Shown here one piece after another: positions 35,191 to 42,223 of a DNA stretch of 64,000 bases. The notes under the pieces are model-generated. The model saw only the letters and a list, made by a program, of their open reading frames with translations. It was not told where the DNA came from and did not search any database. How positions within the stretch are numbered: the first letter of the stretch is position 1; the number at the start of each line of letters is the position of its first letter. Source of the stretch: an uncultured Pseudomonadota bacterium (GTDB lineage: Bacteria > Pseudomonadota > Gammaproteobacteria > Steroidobacterales > Steroidobacteraceae); contig CAISEB010000006.1 in the NCBI GenBank assembly GCA_903884235.1, forward strand, positions 1 through 64,000. Direction: 5' to 3'. The position numbers were made by a program, and so were the translations under genes.

Positions 35191-35679
35191 ATGACGAACG
35201 ACAACCAGGCGACCATCGAAGCCCTGCTGCGCAGGGTCGACGAGCTCGAGAGCCGCAGCGCACTGCGCGATCTCGTGTCCGACTACTGCATCGGATTCGA
35301 TACGCACGACTGGGATCGCTTCATCGGTATCTGGCACGACGACTGCGTCTGGGAGATCGGGCCGCCGTTCGGCTCGTTCGAGGGCCATGCCGGCATCAAG
35401 AAGGCCGTGTTCGAGATCCTGTATCCGGCCTGGCGGGAGACCCATCACCTGACGAGCAACCTTCGTGTCCAGTTCAGCGACGCCGACCATGCCCGTGGCA
35501 CCTGCGATGTCGACTGCATGGGTGCGCTGAAGGACAACAGCGTGCAGATGATCAGTGCGACGTACACTGACGACTTCGAGCGGCGCAATGGGGTCTGGAA
35601 GATCGCGCGCCGGGGCGTCAAGATGCACTACTTCAACGTGATCCCGGGCGCGCAGATGAACGCGCCGGGCGCAGCCTGA
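35191..35679 (+). CDS. SnoaL-like (NTF2-fold) protein
   Basis: A 162-residue NTF2-fold protein (LRDLVSDYCIGFDTHDWDRFIGIWHDDCVW, with Asp/His pairs that line the pocket in this family; WKIARRGVKMHYF near the end). It sits between the cytochrome and CofGH genes in the F420 operon. It is a candidate isomerase or hydratase, and the pocket could also be ligand-binding only. GGGGGAGA precedes the ATG at 35191; the longer in-frame start overlaps the cytochrome. Confidence 0.8.
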   Translation: MTNDNQATIEALLRRVDELESRSALRDLVSDYCIGFDTHDWDRFIGIWHDDCVWEIGPPFGSFEGHAGIKKAVFEILYPAWRETHHLTSNLRVQFSDADHARGTCDVDCMGALKDNSVQMISATYTDDFERRNGVWKIARRGVKMHYFNVIPGAQMNAPGAA

Positions 35680-35716
35680 CGCTGGACGCCGCCCCGTAGC
35701 GGCGGAGGTCGAATTC

Positions 35717-38092
35717 TTGCACCCCGCCATCACGAATTTCGTCGATGCCTGCGCCGCAGGCACGCTGCCATCCGCCGACGAGGTCCTGGGCCTGGATACG
35801 GACCTGCCGCTGGCGGAGCTCGTGGCCGCGGCCGGGCACATTCGCGACGTCGGTCGACCGGGAGCCGTCAGCTATTCGCCGAAGGTATTCCTGCCATTGA
35901 CATTCCTGTGCCGGGACTCGTGCCACTACTGCACGTTTGCGAAGGCGCCGCGCTCGCTGAAGTCACCGTACATGTCCATCGCGGAGATGGTCGCCATCGC
36001 CGCGCGCGGCGCCGAAGTCGGCTGCCGCGAGGCGCTCTTCACGCTCGGTGACCAACCGGAGCTGCGCTACAGCGCCGCGCGCAATGCGCTCGCCGCCCTC
36101 GGACACACGACCACGCTCGGATACGTGGAGGAGGCCGCCCGCGCCGTCTACGAGCAGACGGGCCTGCTGCCCCACGTGAACCCCGGCGTCATGAGTGCCG
36201 CGTCCCTCGCCAGCATGCGCAGCGTGTCGGTGTCCGGCGGGCTCATGCTCGAGTCCGCATCCGAGCGCCTGCGCAGGCGAGGTGGTCCTCATTTCGGGTC
36301 CCCCGACAAGCTGCCCTCGGTTCGGCTCGCGACGCTCCGGGAGGCGGGCCGGCAGCGGATCCCGTTCACGACCGGCATCCTGATCGGCATTGGCGAGACG
36401 CGCCGCGAGCGGCTCGAGTCGCTGCTGGAAATCCGGGCGCTGCACGCCGAGTACGGCCACATCCAGGAAATCATCGTCCAGAACTTCGCGCCGAAAGCCG
36501 GCACGCGCATGGCGAACGTGCCGCCGCCGGCGCTCGACGAGCACCTCTGGACGATCGCGGTCGCGCGCTTGATGTTCGGGCCGGCGATGAGCATCCAGGC
36601 ACCGCCGAACCTCCAGCCCGATGGCTTGCGCCAACTCATCGATGCCGGCATCAACGATTGGGGCGGCGTATCCCCGGTGACGCCGGACCATGTGAACCCC
36701 GAGGCGCCCTGGCCCGAGGTCGAGCGGCTGCGCGCCGTCACCGAGGCTGCCGGCAAGGCGCTGGTGCCGCGACTGGCGGTGTATCCGGAGTACATCAGGG
36801 ATCTCCCGAAGTGGGTCGCGCCGGGGTTCCACACGGCGATCCTGCGCAGCATCGACAGTGATGGCTTCGCACGCGAGGACCAGTGGTACTCGGGTGCCGC
36901 GACAACCGCCTTGCCTGCCGATGCCGTACGCCTCCTGAGGGCGCCCGCACCCCGCTCGGTCTCCGCGCTCGACAAGCTGCTGTTCCGGGCGCGCGACGGC
37001 GTGCGGCTTGGCGAGGCGGATGTGACGAGGCTGTTCGAGGCGCGGGGCAGCGAGTTCACGCGTGTCGTCGCGGCGGCCGATGCGCTGCGCCGCCAGGTGA
37101 ATGGCGACACCGTCACCTACGTGATCAACCGCAACATCAGCTACACGAACATCTGCTACTACAAGTGCAGCTTCTGCGCGTTCTCGAAGGGGCAGGGCAG
37201 CAACGACCTGCGCGGCACGCCGTACAACCTTGACCTTGGGACGATCGCCGGACGTGTCCGCGAGGCGCGCGACAAGGGAGCGACCGAAGTCTGCATGCAG
37301 GGCGGCATCCATCCGAGCTACACCGGTGATACCTACCTGTCGATCTGCCGTGCCGCCAAGGAGGCGGTTCCGGATATCCACATCCATGCGTTCTCGCCGC
37401 TCGAGATCTGGCAGGGTGCGAAGACGATCGGCCTTTCGCTGCGCGACTACCTGACCCGCCTCAAGGAGGCCGGACTCGCCACGCTGCCGGGGACCGCGGC
37501 CGAGATCCTGGACGAGGAGATCCGCCGCCGCATCTGTGCCGACAAGATCTCCACCGACGAGTGGATCGAAGTCATCGAGACCGCGCACTCGGTCGGCCTG
37601 CGCACCACGGCGACGATCATGTTCGGACATCTCGAGACGCCGACGCATTGGGCGCGCCATTTGCTGGCGGTGCGCGACCTGCAGGCGCGGACCGGCGGAT
37701 TCACGGAGTTCGTGCCGCTGCCGTTCGTGCACATGGAGGCGCCGATGTACCGCAAGGGTCTCGCGCGCAAGGGCCCGACGTTCCGCGAGGCGGTGCTGAT
37801 GCATGCGGTCGCGCGCCTTGCGCTGCACCCGCTGATCCCGAATATCCAGGCGTCATGGGTCAAGATGGGCACGGAAGGCGTGCTCGCCTGCCTGCAGGCG
37901 GGTGCCAACGACCTCGGCGGCACGCTGATGAACGAGTACATTTCCCGCTCCGCCGGCGCGGCCCACGGCCAGGAAATGCTGGCCACCGACCTCGAGGGGA
38001 TGATCGCCGGGATCGGGCGGCATGCGCTCCAGCGCACGACCCTCTACGGCGAGGTGCCGACCGGCGAGGCCCCCTTCGCGCGCCGTGCGTGA
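35717..38092 (+). CDS. cofGH: FO synthase, fused CofG-CofH radical SAM enzyme
   Basis: Makes the deazaflavin chromophore FO from tyrosine and the riboflavin intermediate 5-amino-6-ribitylamino-uracil. The 791-residue product holds two radical SAM halves: CofG with CRDSCHYC (Cys 65, 69, 72) and CofH with CYYKCSFC (Cys 480, 484, 487). Fused FO synthase is the actinobacterial arrangement (FbiC), whereas archaea have two proteins. The start is a TTG at 35717 with GGAGG eight bases upstream; no better ATG exists. A hairpin follows, then fgd. Confidence 0.95.
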   Translation: MHPAITNFVDACAAGTLPSADEVLGLDTDLPLAELVAAAGHIRDVGRPGAVSYSPKVFLPLTFLCRDSCHYCTFAKAPRSLKSPYMSIAEMVAIAARGAEVGCREALFTLGDQPELRYSAARNALAALGHTTTLGYVEEAARAVYEQTGLLPHVNPGVMSAASLASMRSVSVSGGLMLESASERLRRRGGPHFGSPDKLPSVRLATLREAGRQRIPFTTGILIGIGETRRERLESLLEIRALHAEYGHIQEIIVQNFAPKAGTRMANVPPPALDEHLWTIAVARLMFGPAMSIQAPPNLQPDGLRQLIDAGINDWGGVSPVTPDHVNPEAPWPEVERLRAVTEAAGKALVPRLAVYPEYIRDLPKWVAPGFHTAILRSIDSDGFAREDQWYSGAATTALPADAVRLLRAPAPRSVSALDKLLFRARDGVRLGEADVTRLFEARGSEFTRVVAAADALRRQVNGDTVTYVINRNISYTNICYYKCSFCAFSKGQGSNDLRGTPYNLDLGTIAGRVREARDKGATEVCMQGGIHPSYTGDTYLSICRAAKEAVPDIHIHAFSPLEIWQGAKTIGLSLRDYLTRLKEAGLATLPGTAAEILDEEIRRRICADKISTDEWIEVIETAHSVGLRTTATIMFGHLETPTHWARHLLAVRDLQARTGGFTEFVPLPFVHMEAPMYRKGLARKGPTFREAVLMHAVARLALHPLIPNIQASWVKMGTEGVLACLQAGANDLGGTLMNEYISRSAGAAHGQEMLATDLEGMIAGIGRHALQRTTLYGEVPTGEAPFARRA

Positions 38093-38125
38093 CGGGCGTG
38101 CGACCGGGGACCCGATACTGACCGT

Positions 38126-38149
38126 GGGGCCGGCAGCACCGCCGGCCCC
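38126..38149 (+). other. Intercistronic hairpin between cofGH and fgd
   Basis: GGGGCCGGC and GCCGGCCCC form nine GC-rich pairs around AGCACC. The T-run is lacking (GATCTTCC follows). Position just upstream of the fgd ribosome site suggests stabilisation of one cistron or partial attenuation. Confidence 0.6.
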
Positions 38150-38170
38150 CGATCTTCCAGGAGATACGTC

Positions 38171-39175
38171 TTGATCAAGATTGGCTACAAGGCTTCGGCG
38201 GAGCAGTTCGCCCCGACCGAACTGCTGCGCTACTCGGTGATGGCCGAGCAGGTGGGTTTTGATTCGGTGTTCATCTCGGATCACTTCCAGCCCTGGCGAC
38301 ACACGGGCGGCCATGCGCCGTTTTCGCTCTCCTGGATGGGCGCGCTCGGTGCGAGCACGTCGCGCGTGCAAATCGGCACCAGCGTGCTGACACCGACGTT
38401 CCGCTACCACCCCTCGATCATCGCCCACGCCTTCGGCACGATGGGCGTGATGTTCCCGGGGCGCATCATCCTCGGCATCGGGACCGGCGAGTCGCTGAAC
38501 GAGGTGCCGGCGACCGGCATGCACTGGCCCGAAGCGAAGGAGCGCACGGCGCGCCTCAAGGAGTCGGTCAAGCTGATCCGCCAGCTATGGAGCGAGGACC
38601 GGGTCAACTTCAACGGCGAGTACTTCAAGACCGAGAATGCGACGATCTACGACAAGCCGGAGAAGTTGGTTCCCATCTACATCGCAGGTGCCGGCCCACT
38701 CATCTCGAAGTACGCGGGCCTCGTGGGCGACGGCTTCATCTGCACGAGCGGCAAGTCGCAAGACCTGTACACCGGCACGCTGCTGCCGAACCTTGAGCTC
38801 GGCCTCGAGACCGCGAAGCGCGATCCGGCCTCGATCGACAGGATGATCGAGGTCAAGGTGTCCTTCGACACAGACCGCAACAGGGCGATGGAGGACACGC
38901 GCTACTGGGCCGCCCTCGCGCTGTCGCCCGAGGAGAAGATGACAGTGGAGGATCCGCTCGAAATGGAGCGTCTCGCCGATGCATTACCCGCCGAACGGGC
39001 GGCGAAGCGATGGATTGTCTCGACGGACCCCGACGAGCACGTGGAGAGGATCGGCTTCTACATCGGGCTCGGCTTCAAGCATCTCGTATTCCACGCGCCG
39101 GGACCGGACCAGGCGCGATTCCTGAAGCTGTACGCAGAACACATCATCCCGCGCATTCGCAAGCGCTGGGGCTGA
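38171..39175 (+). CDS. fgd: F420-dependent glucose-6-phosphate dehydrogenase (FGD) homologue, LLM family
   Basis: A 334-residue LLM-class enzyme that would oxidise glucose 6-phosphate to 6-phosphogluconolactone and reduce F420. It matches the mycobacterial FGD pattern closely: [12 protein letters not shown] at the start, [48 protein letters not shown] and [13 protein letters not shown]. Residues equivalent to the F420/G6P ligands are kept: Asp37, His38, Trp42, Glu107, and the phosphate-binding Lys195, Lys256 and Arg280. Length is within two residues. The start is a TTG at 38171 with AGGAG eight bases upstream. It sits between cofGH and cofE. The reading relies on remembered FGD structure; no alignment could be run. 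Confidence 0.88.
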   Translation: MIKIGYKASAEQFAPTELLRYSVMAEQVGFDSVFISDHFQPWRHTGGHAPFSLSWMGALGASTSRVQIGTSVLTPTFRYHPSIIAHAFGTMGVMFPGRIILGIGTGESLNEVPATGMHWPEAKERTARLKESVKLIRQLWSEDRVNFNGEYFKTENATIYDKPEKLVPIYIAGAGPLISKYAGLVGDGFICTSGKSQDLYTGTLLPNLELGLETAKRDPASIDRMIEVKVSFDTDRNRAMEDTRYWAALALSPEEKMTVEDPLEMERLADALPAERAAKRWIVSTDPDEHVERIGFYIGLGFKHLVFHAPGPDQARFLKLYAEHIIPRIRKRWG

Positions 39176-39189
39176 GGGCGGCTGCTGCG

Positions 39190-39957
39190 TTGGCCGCATC
39201 GATCGAGCTGATCGCCGTCCCAGGCCTGCCAATGGTCGAGCCGGGGTACGACCTCGCTGAGATGGTTCATTCGGCCATGGCGATTGCAGGCTTGCAACTG
39301 CAGGATCGCGACGTCGTCGTGTTCGCTCAGAAGGTCGTCTCCAAGAGCGAGGGACGGCGCATTGAGCTTACCGACGTCGTGCCGTCGCCGCGGGCGCTCG
39401 AAATTGCCGCCGAGGTTCGCAAGGATCCGCGCCTCGTCGAGCTCGTGCTCCGCGAATCCAAGCGGATCGTCCGCAAGATCCCGGATGTGCTCATCGTCGA
39501 GCACCGCCTCGGACTCGTGATGGCGAACGCCGGCATAGACCAGTCGAACGTCGCCGACCCGGCGAGCGGAGAGCAGGCGCTGCTGCTGCCCGTGGACCCG
39601 GATGGAAGCGCGGAGCGCCTGCGCGCGGATTTCCGCCGCATCAGCGGACGTGACGTCGGCGTCGTGATTAACGACAGCTTCGGCCGGCCGTGGCGGCAGG
39701 GCACGGTCGGGGTCGCGATCGGTTGCGCGGGGCTGCCGGCGCTCGTTGACCTGCGTGGAACGCCGGACCTGTTCGGGCGCACGTTGAAGGTCACGGTGAT
39801 CGCCTACGCGGATGAGATCGCCGCTGCCGCCTCGCTGCTAATGGGGCAGGCGACCGAGGGCCGCCCCGTCGTCATCGTGCGTGGCCTCGAGGCCACCCAG
39901 GCGCCAGCACCGGCGACGAGCATCGTGCGTGACGCGCGCGAGGACCTGTTCCAGTAG
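39190..39957 (+). CDS. cofE: F420-0:gamma-glutamyl ligase CofE, single domain
   Basis: Adds gamma-linked glutamates to F420-0 with GTP. The 255-residue product has IELIAVPGLPMV, VVVFAQKVVSKSEGR, VMANAGIDQSN, the metal-binding NDSFGRPWRQGT and GRTLKVTVIAYADEIAAAASL. It ends after the ligase fold and lacks the C-terminal FMN reductase domain of mycobacterial FbiB. The TTG at 39190 is the first in-frame start after the fgd stop (14-base gap); its ribosome site is weak. It is the last gene of the F420 operon. Confidence 0.9.
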   Translation: MAASIELIAVPGLPMVEPGYDLAEMVHSAMAIAGLQLQDRDVVVFAQKVVSKSEGRRIELTDVVPSPRALEIAAEVRKDPRLVELVLRESKRIVRKIPDVLIVEHRLGLVMANAGIDQSNVADPASGEQALLLPVDPDGSAERLRADFRRISGRDVGVVINDSFGRPWRQGTVGVAIGCAGLPALVDLRGTPDLFGRTLKVTVIAYADEIAAAASLLMGQATEGRPVVIVRGLEATQAPAPATSIVRDAREDLFQ

Positions 39958-39976
39958 GCCCGGCGCGCGTCACGCC

Positions 39977-42115
39977 TCAGCGTGGCAGTTCGAACACGTA
40001 GATGGCGTTGCCGCCGGCCGGCTGGTAGATCTCCGGGCTCTGCCGCGCCGTCATCAGCTTGAACACGCCCATGCCGGCCTGGACCGCGATGTACTGCTTG
40101 CCGTGGGCCGAATACGTGACCGGATATCCGTGCAGTCCGGAGCCGAGGCGGGTCTGCCAAAGCACCTTGCCGGTATCCATGTCGAATGCCTTGAAGTAGC
40201 GATCGACATCACCGACGAACGCAAGGCCGCCGGCGGTCGTCAGCACGCCAGTCATGAACATTGCGCGCTGCTGGTGGACCCAGCGTTCCGTCATCGTCTT
40301 CAGGTCCCACGACGCGAGGCGACCGAGCATGCCGTTCACGTTCGGCATCTCGAACACGCGAGACTCGCCGCCGTAGCCACCGAAACCCTCCGCCATCTTG
40401 ACCTCGCGGCCGACGAAATCGACGCAGAGCTGGTGCTCGGGAATGATCAGCGACTGGGACTTCGGATCGTAGGCGCTCGATTGCCAGTTGTGGCCGCCGT
40501 AGATGCTCGGGCAGACCGATACGGAGTCGCCGATCTTGGCGTCGATGATGTCCTGGCGATACTTGACCCGGCCGTTGGCCTTGTCGAGCGTCGCGAACAT
40601 GTTCTGGTAGATCGTCTCCTTGAAGTCGACGAACTTCCCACTGGCGCGGTCGAGCTTCCAGAGGATGCCGTCCTTGCCGATCGCGAAGACATAGTGATGG
40701 CCGTCGATGTCGACCAGCACCCGCTCGAACACGGTATCCATGTCGAGTGATTCGCCAGCGACATGCTGGTAGTACCAGGCGAGCTTCCCGGTCTTGGGGT
40801 CGATCGCGAGCGTCGAATCGGTGTACAGCGCCGCGTCGTTCGGCGACATGTGCCGGCTTGCCGCGACCCAGGGCTTCGCCTGCGCGGTTCCCGTGTAATA
40901 GAGGTTGAGCACTGGGTCATAGCTGCCGGCGATCCAGGTGTCGCCGCCCGCCCGGAACTCCGGCGGGAGCCCGGCCCACGACGCGTCGTTCGGATCGCCG
41001 GGCTGGGCGATTGTCTGCAGGCGCCAGAGTTCCTTGCCCGTGTCCGGGTCGTGCCCGGTGATGAAGCAGCCTTCCTTCTTGTATCGCTCGCAGCCGTTCA
41101 GGCCGGTCACGACGACGCCACCGGCGATGGTCGGGCCCGCCGTATTGGTGTAGCCCTTGGTCCAGTCTGCCCTGGGTGCGCGCCAGGCGAGCTGCCCGGT
41201 ACGGGCATCCAGCGCGACGACGGCAGCGTCATAGGTCGCGAGGAAGACCTTGTCCTTGTAGATCGCGATGTTCCGCATCGGGCCGCCGAGCGTCTTCGAG
41301 TCGGGCGGGAACGGGTATGCGTACTCCCAGATCAGGTCGCCCGTTGCCCCGTCGATCGCCTGGATGACGTTGCCCGGGTTGGCGAGGTACATGATCCCGT
41401 CGTGGACGAGCGGCGTACCCTGGTTGCTGCCCTCGTGCATGGTCATGACCCACGCGAGCTTGAGCTGGCCGACGTTCTTGCGATTGACCTGGCCGAGAGG
41501 GCTGTAGCCCTTGCCGTCCTGCGTCCGGCGCCAGCTCAGCCAGTCACCGGGCGCCGGGTTCCTGAGCATCTCGTCGGTGACGGGCGTGTAGCTTCCGACG
41601 GTCCTGTTGATGAATCCCGAGGCCTTCTCGGCCGCAGCCGCGATCGATGCCGCGCCGGCCCAGGACTCCACCTTGGTGTTCGCGGGCGTTGCCATCGAGG
41701 CGAGCCACTTGTCGCCCATCACCGCCACGCCGAGCTTCGTCAGTGAGTTCGACCTCAACTCGGTGGCTCCGGCTGGGGCGCCATTCGCCTTCAAGACGAG
41801 CGCGGTCAGCGCGACACCAGCCGCCTCGTTCAATGAATGCGGGGCCGTGGGCGGCATCTTGGTGGTGATCACCGTGTAGATGTCGCCGGCCGTGTGCTCG
41901 CCCCACTTGGCAAGGAAGTTCGGGCCGGCGAGCTCCGGCCCGTGCCCGGTGCCCTTCAGCGCCCCCTGGTGGCATTCGGTGCACGCGACATCGTACGTTC
42001 GCTTGCCGTCGTTCGCCTGCGTCTCGGTGTAGACGCCCTCTGCGGACGCGGTGCCCACGACGAGGCCGGTTGCGACCAGGAACAGTGACGCGGCAAGGCG
42101 GGTTCTGTGTGTCAT
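39977..42115 (-). CDS. PQQ-dependent dehydrogenase with N-terminal cytochrome c domain
   Basis: A 712-residue exported quinohaemoprotein for oxidising an alcohol in the periplasm. A signal peptide (SLFLVATGLVVGTASA) is followed by one haem motif CTECH at residues 45-49 and then the eight-bladed PQQ propeller (repeats such as VVALDARTGQLAWRA and CFITGHDPDTGKELWR). In most alcohol dehydrogenases of this type the cytochrome is at the C-terminus, so this order is unusual. The active-site segment SLDMD gives Asp458 and Asp460; the extra Asp two residues after the catalytic one is the mark of lanthanide-using enzymes. It is downstream of the receptor gene at 42224 but separated by a terminator. Confidence 0.88.
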   Translation of the reverse strand: MTHRTRLAASLFLVATGLVVGTASAEGVYTETQANDGKRTYDVACTECHQGALKGTGHGPELAGPNFLAKWGEHTAGDIYTVITTKMPPTAPHSLNEAAGVALTALVLKANGAPAGATELRSNSLTKLGVAVMGDKWLASMATPANTKVESWAGAASIAAAAEKASGFINRTVGSYTPVTDEMLRNPAPGDWLSWRRTQDGKGYSPLGQVNRKNVGQLKLAWVMTMHEGSNQGTPLVHDGIMYLANPGNVIQAIDGATGDLIWEYAYPFPPDSKTLGGPMRNIAIYKDKVFLATYDAAVVALDARTGQLAWRAPRADWTKGYTNTAGPTIAGGVVVTGLNGCERYKKEGCFITGHDPDTGKELWRLQTIAQPGDPNDASWAGLPPEFRAGGDTWIAGSYDPVLNLYYTGTAQAKPWVAASRHMSPNDAALYTDSTLAIDPKTGKLAWYYQHVAGESLDMDTVFERVLVDIDGHHYVFAIGKDGILWKLDRASGKFVDFKETIYQNMFATLDKANGRVKYRQDIIDAKIGDSVSVCPSIYGGHNWQSSAYDPKSQSLIIPEHQLCVDFVGREVKMAEGFGGYGGESRVFEMPNVNGMLGRLASWDLKTMTERWVHQQRAMFMTGVLTTAGGLAFVGDVDRYFKAFDMDTGKVLWQTRLGSGLHGYPVTYSAHGKQYIAVQAGMGVFKLMTARQSPEIYQPAGGNAIYVFELPR

Positions 42116-42160
42116 GTGACCTGTGCCAGTGAGGTGTAGGGACAGCCCCGGCTGCTGCTT

Positions 42161-42194
42161 GAAAAAAAGGGCGGGCGCCGAAGCACCCGCCCTT
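42161..42194 (-). terminator. Rho-independent terminator of the receptor gene
   Basis: Read on the minus strand, AAGGGCGGGTGC, a TTCG-type loop and CGCCCGCCCTT are followed by seven T. One pair is G-U only on the minus-strand RNA (a mismatch on the plus-strand), so it works in the direction of the receptor gene that ends at 42224. The PQQ dehydrogenase gene starts after it. Confidence 0.85.
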
Positions 42195-42223
42195 GATCGC
42201 CAGGCCTCGGAGGACCCGGCCTC

